Numbered from the stretch's first letter, positions 8,944 through 19,078 are shown. The stretch: DNA of 64,000 bases from Celerinatantimonas diazotrophica (GCF_004339545.1 NZ_SMGD01000012.1:580458-644457); one strand, 5' to 3'. The notes: generated by a model from the letters alone, not told the origin. Numbers and translations are program-made.

Positions 8944-11640
8944 TTAGTGAGTTAAATTACGCAAAACGTAGTGCAAAATACCGCCGTGGCGATAATAATG
9001 CCACTCGGCCGGGGTATCGATACGAACTTGAACATCAAATTGCGTGGTTTGTCCCGAATCTTGCGATTTTGCGGTGACCGTTAGCGTTTTTGGAGATCCT
9101 TCGATCGCTTCGAAAGTAAACAATTCATCGCCATTAAGGCCCAGTGTATCGGCACTTTCACCCTCTTTAAATTGTAAGGGGAGAATGCCAAAGCCGACCA
9201 GATTAGAACGATGAATGCGTTCGTAGCTTTGTGCGATAACTACTTCAACGCCGAGCAATTTAGGGCCTTTAGCTGCCCAGTCACGACTTGAGCCCGTGCC
9301 ATATTCTTTCCCTGCTAGCACGATAAGTGGCGTTTTGTCCTGCTTATACTTCATTGCTGCACTGTAGATATCGGTAATCTCAGCAGTTGGAAAATAGCAA
9401 GTAAAACTTCCTTCAGTGCCGGGAGCTAACTGGTTTTTTAAACGAACATTGGCAAATGTGCCGCGCATCATTACTTCGTGATTCCCGCGGCGACTCCCTA
9501 AACTATTAAAGTCTTTGGGGTCAACATTCTGGCTGATGAGATATTTTCCGGCTGGGCTATCTGCCTTGATACTGCCCGCTGGTGAGATATGGTCAGTTGT
9601 AATAGAATCTCCCACTTTGACCAGACAACGGGCATCGACTATCTCTTTAAGCGATGGTAATTCTTGGGTCATACCTTCAAAGTAGGGCGGATTTTTAACG
9701 TAGGTAGAGTCCGGCCAAGTATAAGTTTGAGAGGTTGGAGTGGGTAAATTCTGCCATTGCTGACTCCCTTTAAACACATCTTCATAATAGTTTCGGTAAA
9801 GGTCAGCATCAATGCATTGACTGATCAGTTCCGCGACCTCTTGCTGAGTTGGCCAAATATCTTTGAGATAAACGGCTTGACCTTGTTCGGTCATCGCTAA
9901 TGGTTCATTGTACAGATCAATACTCATTGAACCGGCTAGTGCATAGGCAACTACAAGTGGTGGTGATGCCAGATAATTCATTTTGACATCGCTGTGGATG
10001 CGCCCTTCAAAGTTACGGTTCCCACTTAACACCGATGCCACAACCAACTCATCTTTTGCAATGGCTTGGCTAATCGACTCAGGCAACGGACCCGAATTGC
10101 CAATACAAGTCGTGCAACCAAATCCAACAACCTCATATCCCAATTGGTTGAGCGGTTCGGTCAATCCGGCTTTGTCTAAGTATGCGGGCACAACTTGAGA
10201 GCCAGGTGCTAACGAAGTTTTTACCCATGGTTTGGTCTTAAGGCCTAATGCGGCGGCTTTTTTCGCGACGAGCCCTGCTGCAATCATGACGGCTGGATTG
10301 GAGGTGTTCGTGCATGAGGTGATGGCCGCGATAACGACATCACCGTGTTGCAAGGGTCGATTGGGATCGTGCAGATTAGTACTGCCAACTTGTTCATCAC
10401 CACTGGTACCGCCTTCGCTATTAAAGCGCGCTTGGGACTGGCCATAGAGCGACAATTGTTCTTCAAAGGCAGTATGTGCTTGTGACAGAGGGACTCGATC
10501 TTGAGGACGCTTAGGACCCGCTAGGCTTGGTTCAACGGTGCTTAAATCAAGATGGAGTGGATTGGCACTATATTGCGCGGGTGCATCGCCTTGTTCTCGC
10601 CATAAACCTTGGGCTTTTGCATAGGTTTCAATGAGCTGGATCTGTTTTTCTTCGCGGCCACTGAGATGCAAATACTCGATAGTTTGGGCATCAATTGGAA
10701 AAATCCCACATGTCGCACCATACTCAGGGGCCATGTTGGCAATGGTCGCTCGGTCGGCTAGTGGTAAGTGGGCTAGGCCATCCCCAAAAAATTCGACAAA
10801 TTTGCCGACGACACCACGCTCACGCAGCATTTGCGTAACGGTTAACACCAAATCGGTGGCCGTAGCACCTTCTTTCAGCTCGCCGGTTAATTCAAAACCA
10901 ACAACCTGTGGTAGTAACATGCTCACCGGTTGGCCGAGCATGGCCGCTTCGGCTTCAATACCACCCACTCCCCATCCTAAAACACCGAGACCATTGACCA
11001 TGGTCGTATGTGAGTCGGTTCCGACTAGCGTGTCTGGATAGATGAAGGTTTGTCCGTTTTCGGTTTTGCTGATCACGCATTGAGCTAAATACTCTAAGTT
11101 GACTTGGTGGACAATTCCTGTTCCAGGTGGCACAACCCGGAAGTTACTAAATGCTTGTTGACCCCAACGCAGGAATTGGTAGCGTTCCTGATTTCGTTTA
11201 AATTCCAACTCAATGTTTTTACTTAAAGCACTAGTTGATGCGAAATAATCTACCATCACTGAATGATCGATGACTAAATCGACCATTTCTAGCGGATTAA
11301 TCTGTTCGGGATCTCCGCCTAGTTTGACAATAGCATCACGCATTGCTGCTAAGTCAACGACTGCTGGAACACCGGTGAAATCTTGCAAAATCACTCGGCC
11401 AGGCGTAAAAGAAATTTGAGCGGTTGATTTTTCATCAGGTTGCCAGTCAATAATGGCTTGGATGTCCTGTGGATGAACTAGATGTCCATCTTCTTTGCGC
11501 AGTAAATTTTCAAGTAGAACTTTTAGACAATAGGGTAGTTTACGAACTTGCTCCCATTGGGGAAGTCGATCAAGACGGTAGATGGTGTAGCTTTGCCCTC
11601 CTACGTCAAGTGTCGTTTGTGTATTGAAACTATTCATCAA
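8944..11640 (-). CDS. acnA: Aconitate hydratase A
   Basis: This 898-residue monomeric AcnA/IRP-type aconitase interconverts citrate and isocitrate in the TCA cycle and needs a [4Fe-4S] cluster. The cluster cysteines are visible in [10 protein letters not shown] and in [12 protein letters not shown], and the swivel domain ([20 protein letters not shown]) and [17 protein letters not shown] segment are intact. The length equals the family norm (about 890). It is monocistronic, divergent from the MFS gene, and has no sign of damage. Confidence 0.96.
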   Translation of the reverse strand: MMNSFNTQTTLDVGGQSYTIYRLDRLPQWEQVRKLPYCLKVLLENLLRKEDGHLVHPQDIQAIIDWQPDEKSTAQISFTPGRVILQDFTGVPAVVDLAAMRDAIVKLGGDPEQINPLEMVDLVIDHSVMVDYFASTSALSKNIELEFKRNQERYQFLRWGQQAFSNFRVVPPGTGIVHQVNLEYLAQCVISKTENGQTFIYPDTLVGTDSHTTMVNGLGVLGWGVGGIEAEAAMLGQPVSMLLPQVVGFELTGELKEGATATDLVLTVTQMLRERGVVGKFVEFFGDGLAHLPLADRATIANMAPEYGATCGIFPIDAQTIEYLHLSGREEKQIQLIETYAKAQGLWREQGDAPAQYSANPLHLDLSTVEPSLAGPKRPQDRVPLSQAHTAFEEQLSLYGQSQARFNSEGGTSGDEQVGSTNLHDPNRPLQHGDVVIAAITSCTNTSNPAVMIAAGLVAKKAAALGLKTKPWVKTSLAPGSQVVPAYLDKAGLTEPLNQLGYEVVGFGCTTCIGNSGPLPESISQAIAKDELVVASVLSGNRNFEGRIHSDVKMNYLASPPLVVAYALAGSMSIDLYNEPLAMTEQGQAVYLKDIWPTQQEVAELISQCIDADLYRNYYEDVFKGSQQWQNLPTPTSQTYTWPDSTYVKNPPYFEGMTQELPSLKEIVDARCLVKVGDSITTDHISPAGSIKADSPAGKYLISQNVDPKDFNSLGSRRGNHEVMMRGTFANVRLKNQLAPGTEGSFTCYFPTAEITDIYSAAMKYKQDKTPLIVLAGKEYGTGSSRDWAAKGPKLLGVEVVIAQSYERIHRSNLVGFGILPLQFKEGESADTLGLNGDELFTFEAIEGSPKTLTVTAKSQDSGQTTQFDVQVRIDTPAEWHYYRHGGILHYVLRNLTH

Positions 11641-11780
11641 TGTATCCCCTTTATTGGAAATGAATGATTCACTTATGATTGTAGTTAGTAATTGAGTCTT
11701 AGTTTTGCCAAAATTGTAACTTAAATGTTATCGCATCCCACTAGCCGATGTGGAAGATAATGTCACATTATTAGGAATTT

Positions 11781-13004
11781 ATGAGCAAAAACATGGAGCT
11801 GACATCTTCGCTCATCTATCATAAAGGGTTCATTTGGTTTTGGTTAACCCGCTTGGCTTCTGGATTTGGTTTTCAGATGCTATCGGTGGCTGTGGGGTGG
11901 CAGGTATACACCTTAACGGGGAATGCTCTGGATCTCGGATTAATTGGACTCGCACAGTTTTTCCCCTCATTGGTATTAGCGCTGCCAGCGGGACAAGCCG
12001 CGGATATCTTTACGCGCCGCCAGATCATCGTGGTGACCCGGATCAGTGAATTAATTGCGATTATTATTCTGGCATTGATGAGCTTTTATCAGGTCGTCGA
12101 TAAATGGATCATTTTTACATTGTTGGTCTGGATCGGTTCTTTTAAAGCTTTTGAATATCCGGCGATGCAATCTATCGTCCCCAGTTTGGTGCCAGAAAAG
12201 TTATTGCCCAAAGCACTTGCTCTTAATAGTTCGGCAAGCGAGATGGCGGCCATTGTAGGGCCAGCTCTCGGGGGATTTATTTATATTGCGGGTGCTGACA
12301 TCGTTTATATGATCACTGCACTATTATATTTTGTGGCCGTGGTTTGTATGTTTCAGGTGCCGTTGCCCGCGATTAAGCCCCAACGAGGTGCGGCTAGTTT
12401 TGCGACCTTGTTTGCCGGCGTGCGCTTTATTCGTCAAAGACCCGTGATCTTAGGCGTTATTTCACTCGATTTGTTTGCAGTTTTGTTAGGTGGTGCGACG
12501 GCCTTGTTACCTATCTTTGCTCGCGACATTTTGCACACCGGTCCTTGGGGATTGGGACTTTTGCGAGGGGCGCCAGCAGTCGGCGCATTACTAATGTCAT
12601 TTTGGCTTGCCAGGCATATGATGAATCGCCACATTGGGATGATTATGTTTGCTTCGGTAGCGGCATTTGGTGCAGCAACTTTGGTTTTTTCATTTTCGCA
12701 GTGGCTCTGGTTATCACTCCTTGCCTTAGTATTATTAGGGGCGTTTGATATGGTTAGCATGGTGATTCGGGGGGCATTAGTGCAGTTAGACACACCAGAT
12801 GAAATGCGTGGTCGGGTGAGTGCGGTGAATGCTATTTTTATTAACACCTCAAATCAACTTGGTGAGTTTGAATCTGGAGTTCTGGCGAGTTTGGTTGGAG
12901 CGGTTAGTTCGGCAGCCATTGGTGGCGTTGGGACATTGGTCGTGGTCGGTTTATGGATGTGGTGGTTTCCACAGCTACGGAAGCGGCAAAAGCTTACCGA
13001 TTAA
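11781..13004 (+). CDS. MFS exporter, EntS/DHA3 type
   Basis: This 407-residue protein has about 11-12 hydrophobic segments and typical DHA3-family signatures: an early GFGFQMLSVAVGWQVYTLTG, the loop AGQAADIFTRRQI after helix 2, and GLIGLAQFFPSLVLALP. Enterobactin exporter EntS and macrolide efflux proteins belong to this group, but no siderophore genes are nearby, so the substrate is unknown. Start: ATG with TTAGGAA upstream. It is divergent from acnA, separated by 140 bases. Confidence 0.8.
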   Translation: MSKNMELTSSLIYHKGFIWFWLTRLASGFGFQMLSVAVGWQVYTLTGNALDLGLIGLAQFFPSLVLALPAGQAADIFTRRQIIVVTRISELIAIIILALMSFYQVVDKWIIFTLLVWIGSFKAFEYPAMQSIVPSLVPEKLLPKALALNSSASEMAAIVGPALGGFIYIAGADIVYMITALLYFVAVVCMFQVPLPAIKPQRGAASFATLFAGVRFIRQRPVILGVISLDLFAVLLGGATALLPIFARDILHTGPWGLGLLRGAPAVGALLMSFWLARHMMNRHIGMIMFASVAAFGAATLVFSFSQWLWLSLLALVLLGAFDMVSMVIRGALVQLDTPDEMRGRVSAVNAIFINTSNQLGEFESGVLASLVGAVSSAAIGGVGTLVVVGLWMWWFPQLRKRQKLTD

Positions 13005-13318
13005 TGTTACCGATGATGTCAGGATATAACGCTGGTGGAGCCGCAACCACCAGTGCGTTAGTGAGGTTTATCATAAGATGCCTGTCCCTGTTTTTCCAAG
13101 CCTTCCTATAGCTTTATGTTCTTGGCGAATGAATCTCTGGCGTAAATTTTAAGTTTATTGATCCGCATCGTCTGGCTGTTGTGCAGCAAAAGCTGTGGAA
13201 GACGCTCTAATCACGTAGTCGTTGAGGTTGGGAAAAGTGTCGATGAATTTGGCAGTTCAATAAAGAATGCCAGTTAGCGTAGCTAACTGGCATGACGGCA
13301 AAGATGAGGGCGCTATCG
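13005..13318. other. Intergenic region between convergent transporter genes
   Basis: This gap of 314 bases has no supported gene. It contains a hairpin with a CTGGTGG/CCACCAG stem just after the MFS gene (about 13034-13054) and the strong hairpin listed at 13267-13293. The middle could hold a decayed reading frame, but nothing is recognisable. Confidence 0.5.
13267..13293 (-). terminator. Terminator of the APC permease gene
   Basis: A perfect 12-bp stem (ATGCCAGTTAGC with GCTAACTGGCAT) has a 3-nt loop and lies about 25 bases beyond the permease stop. On the minus strand it is followed by tctttattg, a short T-rich tail. Confidence 0.65.
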
Positions 13319-14917
13319 TTATGAATTGACAGAAGCCATGTTACTTTCAAAATCCAGCTGGTACTCGTCGCTTTCATCTGGAATGATCGGTTCTTTATAT
13401 GCGCAGCTTATGCCCCAGTAATATACGACTATCGACAATATAACCAAGAGCACAACAGCACTCACTGAACCTAATTCTCCGCTACCGCCAAATGTGCCTA
13501 ATGCTGAGATGATATAAAGACCTACGTAGTAAACCAGTAACCACAGGCTTCGTTTTATTTCATCTAGCATCCCGGCTTCTTTTTTACCGAGTAGGGCATA
13601 GCCAATCCAAGCGATAGCAAAAACTGGCAATAACAGCTCGTTAACCGCCCAACCACTCCAGTATACCAGTAAGGTACTAGCGATGAAGGCGAGCGGGCTG
13701 ATGATGATAAATGCCGGCAGTTTAAATGGACGTTTAATATCAGGACGACGTAACCGAAATACTGCTGCACTAACGGGACCTGGCATGTAGGTAAATACGG
13801 TTGCAGAAGTGACAGCCGCAATTAAGCCACCCCAAACTTGGAACTGTGATGGTAAAGTCCAACCGATTGCTAAGATCAGCGATAACCACAATGCGCCTCT
13901 TGGAACCCCTGATTTTTCATCAACTTGGCCAAACACTTTAAACAGGTGACCACTTTTAGCCCAAGCAAATAATACACGACTGGCACCAGCTAAATAGATG
14001 TTTCCGGTTCCGGCTGGTGAAATGACAGCATCAATTAAGATTAAATTAATTAACCAAGCAATCCCTAGTGAACGAGCCAAATCTGCATAAGGTGATTGGA
14101 ACAAAGCAGTTAAACCATGCCAACCATTTTTGTCCAACAACTGCGAAGGGACCGCGCCCATAAATGCAAACTGCAGTAATATATAGATAATGAAGCTTGC
14201 TACCATCGCCAGGATAATGGCTAATGGAACATTACGCTGCGGATTTTTTGCCTCACTTGCGAAGTCAACCGCCTGTCGGAAACCTAAGTACGCAAATACA
14301 ATCCCGGCGCCAGTTAATGACTCGAAAACCCCATGCACACCACCGGGATGAGTGGACGGAACAGCCATGTTTGAGCTTTTGAAATAACCGAAGAAAGTGA
14401 CAATTGCGATAATCGGTACAATAAATTTAATGGAGGTGACGATAGTGTTGATCCGACCAAAAAAGTTGACACTCCAATAGTTCAGTAAGAAGAAAAAAAT
14501 CAACAGTCCAATTTGCATCATAAAGCCAATATGGGTGGGGCTGCCGTCTTTATGCCCCAGCGCTGGCCACCAATACATGGCGTATTGACGAACGGCTTCG
14601 ACTTCAACCCCTGCGGTACTGGTATAAGCAAGTAATGCACTGATACCGATGACAAATCCCACCAGATTACCATGGCTATAGTTTGGATAGCGAACAAATC
14701 CACCCGCACGCGGGATACTTGCCGAAAGCTCAGCAAACACCAGTCCAATCATCAGTACAATTACAGCGCCTAGCGCCCAAGAATAACCACTTAAAGGGCC
14801 TGAGTAACCGGCACTATTTAAAGCGGCATAAAGCCACCCTGAACCGATCATCGAGCCAATACCTAATAAGGTTAGGTCGAGTAGGCCTAATTTTTGTTTT
14901 AATGCGCCACCTGCCAT
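13319..14917 (-). CDS. APC-family amino-acid permease
   Basis: This 532-residue membrane protein has about 12 or more transmembrane segments. The APC-family helix-1 motif GIGSMIGSGWLYAAL is present near residue 17, and EAKNPQRNVPLAI, the conserved loop after helix 6, near residue 223. The sequence style resembles the aspartate:proton symporter group (YveA-like), but the substrate is not certain. ATG with AGGAG 7 bases upstream. The upstream region holds a sigma-54-type promoter and three NtrC-like boxes, implying nitrogen-limitation control and so uptake of a nitrogen source. An unusually long C-terminal tail (about 30 polar residues) follows the last helix. Confidence 0.85.
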   Translation of the reverse strand: MAGGALKQKLGLLDLTLLGIGSMIGSGWLYAALNSAGYSGPLSGYSWALGAVIVLMIGLVFAELSASIPRAGGFVRYPNYSHGNLVGFVIGISALLAYTSTAGVEVEAVRQYAMYWWPALGHKDGSPTHIGFMMQIGLLIFFFLLNYWSVNFFGRINTIVTSIKFIVPIIAIVTFFGYFKSSNMAVPSTHPGGVHGVFESLTGAGIVFAYLGFRQAVDFASEAKNPQRNVPLAIILAMVASFIIYILLQFAFMGAVPSQLLDKNGWHGLTALFQSPYADLARSLGIAWLINLILIDAVISPAGTGNIYLAGASRVLFAWAKSGHLFKVFGQVDEKSGVPRGALWLSLILAIGWTLPSQFQVWGGLIAAVTSATVFTYMPGPVSAAVFRLRRPDIKRPFKLPAFIIISPLAFIASTLLVYWSGWAVNELLLPVFAIAWIGYALLGKKEAGMLDEIKRSLWLLVYYVGLYIISALGTFGGSGELGSVSAVVLLVILSIVVYYWGISCAYKEPIIPDESDEYQLDFESNMASVNS

Positions 14918-14991
14918 GCTTAACTCCTGTATATCAATATCTAAGCGAATGCGTGATATTTTGTTTTTCTAATATTGGGTTCTAATTTAAA

Positions 14992-15007
14992 AGCAAAAAA
15001 TGTTCCA
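14992..15007 (-). promoter_or_regulatory. Sigma-54-type promoter of the APC permease
   Basis: Minus strand TGGAACATTTTTTGCT fits the RpoN consensus TGGCACG-N4-TTGCW with two mismatches, keeping both the GG (-24) and GC (-12) elements at the exact required spacing. Expected transcription start is near 14981, giving a leader of about 64 bases before the permease ATG. Confidence 0.6.
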
Positions 15008-15162
15008 ACCAGTCAGAAGGAGGATTTATTAGGCTAATATTTATTGTTAATTTGGTTTTTTATTCTAAAAAATGTCTTATATAAGCGTATTTCAGGAGGA
15101 GTTTGGTCTTCATGATGGATTTTTAGGTGACAGATTGAAGAGGACTCAATGGTGGTGATGAT

Positions 15163-15240
15163 TTGCACTTATTTGGAGCGATATCACCATATTGGTGCGC
15201 TTAAATGATTTGTACTCGAACATTATCACTATTTTGGTGC
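15163..15240 (-). promoter_or_regulatory. Three tandem NtrC-like enhancer boxes
   Basis: The NtrC (GlnG) site is GCAC-N7-GTGC. Three near matches occur: 15163-15179 (GCAC-N7-GAGC), 15182-15198 (TCAC-N7-GTGC) and 15224-15240 (TCAC-N7-GTGC), each with one mismatch. Centres are about 20 and 42 bases apart, close to two and four helical turns, so they lie on one face of the DNA. They are 180-260 bases upstream of the predicted sigma-54 start, suitable for an enhancer. Confidence 0.55.
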
Positions 15241-15242
15241 AA

Positions 15243-17315
15243 CTACATGGCTTGGGATTCATAGGGGGTAGGGGCGATGTGGTTTAAATGGATAAACTTA
15301 ATTAGCTCTTCCGGTTTCAATGGCTTGGCGAATAGAAATCCTTGGCCCTGTTCACATCCTAGTGTTTGCAGCAACTCCATTTGTTCAGTGGTTTCGATGC
15401 CTTCTGCGATAATGACTTTATTTAGTGAGTGCCCCATATCGATAATAGCGGCCACCAACTGTGCATCTTTATGATCATGCGGAGCATTACAGACAAAGCT
15501 ACGGTCTATTTTCAAGTACTTAACCGGAAGATTTCGTAGCCGTGCCAGGCTCGAATGACCGGTTCCGAAGTCATCAATGGCCAGTTCAAAGCCAAATCTT
15601 TCCAGCATTGTTAACTCGTTAATAATCTGAGTTAAATTCTCCATCATATGGTCTTCGGTGATCTCAATTTGGACCATGGATGGGTTGATTCTGGCTCGAT
15701 TGGCTATGGCGATAATCGACTGGCTAATATTCTCTTTAAGCAGTTGTTTAACCGAGACATTGACCGCCACTTTGATTGATAGATTCTGCTTTTGCCATTG
15801 GGCTATTTGCTTAAATGCCTGAATGAGAACCCATTCGCCAAGCTCTAAAATAACTCCTGAGCTTTCGGCCACTGGGATGAACTCAGCAGGTGATATTGGT
15901 CCTTCTTGGGGATGATTCCACCTGAGTAAGGCTTCAACTCCCATCAGTTGATAGGTTTGTAGGTTAACTTTGGGTTGATAGACCAATTGTAGTTGTTCTT
16001 TACCTCGCTCATGCAGTGACTGGCGCAAGTGCTGTTCAATCCAGTTTCGCCGTGATATCTGTGAGGTCATTGTGGGAGAGAAGATCCTGAAGTTTTCTCC
16101 TCCTTCAGTTTTTGCAATCCCCATCGCTTGGTTCGCATGCAGGATCAGTTCGTAAGGATTTTGGCCATCATCAGGGTAAAATGCCAGACCAAATGATGCC
16201 GAAAGCTGGACGTCCTGTGGCTGAGGGCTCTGTAGTGAGATAGGGGTATGAATCAATGCTGATAATTGGCGTAATAACAGCGGTGTTTCGGTTGAGTCTT
16301 TGGATAAGTCAATGACCATCGCAAATTCATCGGCAACAATACGTCCGACAAAGCCATAATATTTTTGGCCGATGAATTGGTTTAAACGCCCGGCTAGTTC
16401 AATGAGTAAAAGATCGCCATTTTCATGACCCAGACTTTCATTAATGCTGCTAAAGCGATTGAGACTAATTGCAATCACCACTAAGTGAGAGCGATTGTGG
16501 TTAACCAACTGGATGCAGGTTTGAATCCTTTCTAACATGGCCAGTCGATTGGGGAGTTTGGTCAGATAATCATTAAACACTTGAAAGCGGACGTGATCGG
16601 CGATTTCCTGCTCTTTTTGTTGTAGCAAGGTGACATATTGTCTTTCTCGACGATAAAGATTAAGCAGCAAGGGCCTGAAGATAAATATCGCTTCTAAAAG
16701 CAATGTTAAGAGCATTCCGCCAAGCGAAATCCGATTGTAGAATTGTAATTGTTGAATCGCACTTTCACTCTCTTGCTGATAACGCAAAACCAAAGTATCA
16801 AGAGACTGTAACATCTCATGATAGGCACTGAATTTAAGTTGATTGAACAAGTCACGTTGGTGTTTGCTGTTGATATTATCGCTGGTTAAGGTACTGGCAA
16901 GATGTAAAAAATTATTCACTTTTTGATCAAGGTTGACCGGCGGTTTAAAAAATATAGCTCGAACTGCCTGGGAAGTTAGTAAAGGGATTTCTAATTGTTT
17001 TGAACCGTTAATCAGCCCCTCATGAACTCTCGTCATTTGTTCAATCGATTGCTGGTATTCTTTGGCTAATTTATAACTGCTTTCTTTGTTATTAACAATG
17101 TCCCCAGCAAATAAAGTGATTCTTTGAGAAAGCATCCGTTGGCGGCCGGCTAAATTAACGATTCGAGCCGTTGCTTCTTGTTCGGTGATAATGCCTTGCA
17201 CCAAATAATGCGAACAAATGGCTAATATAGCAATCAACGCTAAAGCCGCTAGATATGTGTAAGTGCCATGTCGCCAGTGATAATGGATATTGTTTGATGT
17301 CTTAGCCATTCTCAA
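15243..17315 (-). CDS. Membrane c-di-GMP phosphodiesterase with degenerate GGDEF and EAL domains
   Basis: 690 residues. A membrane helix (about 19-38) is followed by a periplasmic helical sensor of the PilJ/NarX type (RIVNLAGRQRMLSQRI, about 51-66), a second helix (about 195-217), a GGDEF domain (about 255-410) and an EAL domain (about 430-675). The GGDEF signature reads VADEF, so cyclase activity is probably lost; the domain may bind GTP or regulate. The EAL domain keeps EALLRW, the acidic EITEDHMM segment, DDFGTGHSSL and the E of AEGIET, so it should hydrolyse c-di-GMP. NarX-type input domains in relatives sense small anions or interact with pili; the ligand here is unknown. Confidence 0.85.
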   Translation of the reverse strand: MRMAKTSNNIHYHWRHGTYTYLAALALIAILAICSHYLVQGIITEQEATARIVNLAGRQRMLSQRITLFAGDIVNNKESSYKLAKEYQQSIEQMTRVHEGLINGSKQLEIPLLTSQAVRAIFFKPPVNLDQKVNNFLHLASTLTSDNINSKHQRDLFNQLKFSAYHEMLQSLDTLVLRYQQESESAIQQLQFYNRISLGGMLLTLLLEAIFIFRPLLLNLYRRERQYVTLLQQKEQEIADHVRFQVFNDYLTKLPNRLAMLERIQTCIQLVNHNRSHLVVIAISLNRFSSINESLGHENGDLLLIELAGRLNQFIGQKYYGFVGRIVADEFAMVIDLSKDSTETPLLLRQLSALIHTPISLQSPQPQDVQLSASFGLAFYPDDGQNPYELILHANQAMGIAKTEGGENFRIFSPTMTSQISRRNWIEQHLRQSLHERGKEQLQLVYQPKVNLQTYQLMGVEALLRWNHPQEGPISPAEFIPVAESSGVILELGEWVLIQAFKQIAQWQKQNLSIKVAVNVSVKQLLKENISQSIIAIANRARINPSMVQIEITEDHMMENLTQIINELTMLERFGFELAIDDFGTGHSSLARLRNLPVKYLKIDRSFVCNAPHDHKDAQLVAAIIDMGHSLNKVIIAEGIETTEQMELLQTLGCEQGQGFLFAKPLKPEELIKFIHLNHIAPTPYESQAM

Positions 17316-17356
17316 CCTATGCTGGTTTTTTCCATAAGGTCACCAATAGTAATGTG

Positions 17357-17626
17357 ACTAGGGACTGTTGACCTTTTGTGATTAGTTTTGCAGAAATCTG
17401 AGAGGGATTTAGGCAAGGCAAACGTTGTGCCGTGTAGTTATTCTCCACAAAGAACGTTTAACGCTGGATAAATTCCTCTCAGATACTGCCCTTGGGGTTC
17501 ATTTAAACGCATCCTGAACTTTGTTGCCCCTGCTTGCTTAACTCATTAAGCGACGCAGGGGGCGCCGCGTTCAAAATGCGTTTAATTTGAACAAAATTCA
17601 ACCACCAAAGGTCAACAGCCCCTAGT
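17357..17626. mobile_element. MITE-like non-autonomous element, 270 bp
   Basis: The two ends are inverted repeats: ACTAGGGACTGTTGACCTTT on the left and the same with one change (ACTAGGGG...) on the right, matching 19 of 20 outer bases and continuing with partial similarity. Inside are nested inverted repeats: 17396-17411 with 17469-17484; an AAACGCATCCTGAAC-type arm with GTTCAAAATGCGTTT; and GCCCCTGCTTGCTTA with TAAGCGACGCAGGGG. It encodes no protein of note. I see no clear target-site duplication. The structure is that of a transposase-dependent miniature element. Confidence 0.7.
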
Positions 17627-17725
17627 GTTGTCCTTTTTAGGCAACTGTTTTTAGTTTAGTCATTAATTGTATCGGAGGAAATTTTTTTGCTGAGGCTGCA
17701 TGTGAAGATGAGCAAAAGGAAGGTA

Positions 17726-17757
17726 ACACCATAAATAATAAAACTTATTTATGGTGT
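17726..17757 (-). terminator. Hairpin downstream of the RspA-family gene
   Basis: A perfect 13-bp stem (ACACCATAAATAA with TTATTTATGGTGT) has a 6-nt loop, about 58 bases after the gene end. The stem is AT-rich and the tail on the minus strand (taccttccttttg) is only partly T-rich. Confidence 0.45.
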
Positions 17758-17814
17758 CGTTGAAAAATCATAGAGTATTTATGCAAAGGTGCATGAAAAC
17801 CACTCTTGGGCGCG

Positions 17815-19041
17815 TTACCAATTCCAAACCGTCCCATCTTCGAGGCGAGCGATGGGTAATAGCGCACTTTGATAAGGATATTTGGCGGCTAATTTTTCAT
17901 CAAATTCAACGCCTAAGCCAGGTTGTTCTCCGGGATGCATATACCCATTGTGATAGCTCCAAGAATGGGGGAAAACTTCGAGCATCTGCTCGCTATACCC
18001 CATATATTCCTGGACTCCAAAATTAGGGACCCATAAGTCAAAATGCAGTGCAGCTCCCATACAAATAGGCGAGAGATCGCTCGGTCCATGTGAACCGGTC
18101 CGGATCTGATACATCGCTGCAAAATCAGCGATGCGGCGCATGTGGGTGATGCCACCAGCATGAGTCATCGTGGTGCGAATATAGTCAATTAGTTGCTCTT
18201 CTATGAGGGTTTTACAATCCCAGATACTATTCAGGACTTCGCCTGTAGCAATCGGTGTAACGGTATGTTGGCGAATTAGTCGAAATGCTTCTTGGTTTTC
18301 TGCTGGTGTTGGATCTTCCATCCAGAATAATCGGTAATCTTCGATTGACTGGCCCAAACGCGCGGCTTCAATGGGGCTAAGACGGTGGTGAACATCATGC
18401 AAAAGATGTTCGTTAAAACCAAATTTGTTACGAATAGCATCAAATATTTTAGGTGCAAAATCCAGATACTTTTCATTCGACCAAAGTTGCTCGTCGGGGC
18501 GCTGGCCTTTAATCGCTGGTTCATAGGCTTCCCCTGGTTGGTGGGCAATCCCATAGCTACCTTCCATGCCTGGTACTTGGGCTTGCACTCGAATTGCTTT
18601 AAATCCCTGTTCTTGGTGTTTGGCATAATCATCGATTAATTCATCAATGCTATGGCCTGTGGCGTGACAATAGACCATGACACCTTGTCGCGAGGCACCT
18701 CCTAACAGTTGGTAAAGTGGTAAACCTGCCACTTTGCCTTTGATATCCCATAATGCCATATCGATCGCACCGATCGCTGTCATCGTCACGGGGCCGCGCC
18801 GCCAGTACGCACCTTTATAAAAACTTTGCCAGATATCTTCAATCTGTGCTGGATCGCGCCCGATTAGTTGTGGACAAAGGTGATCTTTTAAATAAGAGGC
18901 AACTGCTAGTTCGCGACCATTTAAGGTTGCATCACCGACACCTGTTACGCCATCACCGGTGGTGATTTTGACCGTCACGAAGTTTCTGCCTGGGCAGGTA
19001 ACAAATACTTCTGCTTTTGCGATTTGTGTCATATGAGGCAA
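17815..19041 (-). CDS. rspA: Mannonate dehydratase-family protein of the enolase superfamily (RspA)
   Basis: This 408-residue enolase-superfamily protein has the RspA/mannonate dehydratase layout: an N-terminal cap, then a barrel. Visible family segments include [59 protein letters not shown] and [11 protein letters not shown]. Members dehydrate D-mannonate, sometimes D-gluconate, to 2-keto-3-deoxygluconate; some homologues have very low activity. No other hexuronate genes are adjacent, so the physiological role is uncertain. An inverted repeat with TGGT/ACCA arms just upstream of the start suggests repression by a GntR-family regulator. Confidence 0.85.
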   Translation of the reverse strand: MPHMTQIAKAEVFVTCPGRNFVTVKITTGDGVTGVGDATLNGRELAVASYLKDHLCPQLIGRDPAQIEDIWQSFYKGAYWRRGPVTMTAIGAIDMALWDIKGKVAGLPLYQLLGGASRQGVMVYCHATGHSIDELIDDYAKHQEQGFKAIRVQAQVPGMEGSYGIAHQPGEAYEPAIKGQRPDEQLWSNEKYLDFAPKIFDAIRNKFGFNEHLLHDVHHRLSPIEAARLGQSIEDYRLFWMEDPTPAENQEAFRLIRQHTVTPIATGEVLNSIWDCKTLIEEQLIDYIRTTMTHAGGITHMRRIADFAAMYQIRTGSHGPSDLSPICMGAALHFDLWVPNFGVQEYMGYSEQMLEVFPHSWSYHNGYMHPGEQPGLGVEFDEKLAAKYPYQSALLPIARLEDGTVWNW

Positions 19042-19048
19042 CCTTTAA

Positions 19049-19078
19049 TGGTATAGATCTTAATGATTAGATCTACCA
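19049..19078 (-). promoter_or_regulatory. Inverted repeat upstream of rspA, candidate GntR-type operator
   Basis: TGGTATAGATCT and AGATCTACCA flank an 8-base centre; the arms are inverted copies apart from a two-base insertion (TA). It starts 8 bases before the rspA ATG. TGGT/ACCA half-sites are typical of FadR/UxuR-class GntR repressors. No regulator gene of that class is in the window. Confidence 0.4.

Larger units (their letters stand above)
14918..15242. other. Nitrogen-control-like promoter region
   Basis: This 325-base gap lies between the EAL-protein gene and the permease it precedes; both are minus strand. It contains a sigma-54-like promoter (14992-15007) and three boxes resembling NtrC sites (15163-15240), all described separately. 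No ORF is present. Confidence 0.6.
17316..17814. other. Intergenic region holding a MITE-like element
   Basis: This gap of 499 bases lies between the EAL-protein start and the RspA-family gene end. It contains a 270-bp element with terminal inverted repeats (17357-17626) and a separate AT-rich hairpin (17726-17757). The EAL-gene promoter must lie within or beside the left end of the element. Confidence 0.7.

Noticed and set aside
10631..11041. 136-codon ORF antisense to acnA
   Set aside because: Shadow frame within a well-conserved aconitase gene.
12434..12847. 137-codon ORF antisense to the MFS gene
   Set aside because: Shadow frame; the plus-strand transporter is intact and typical.
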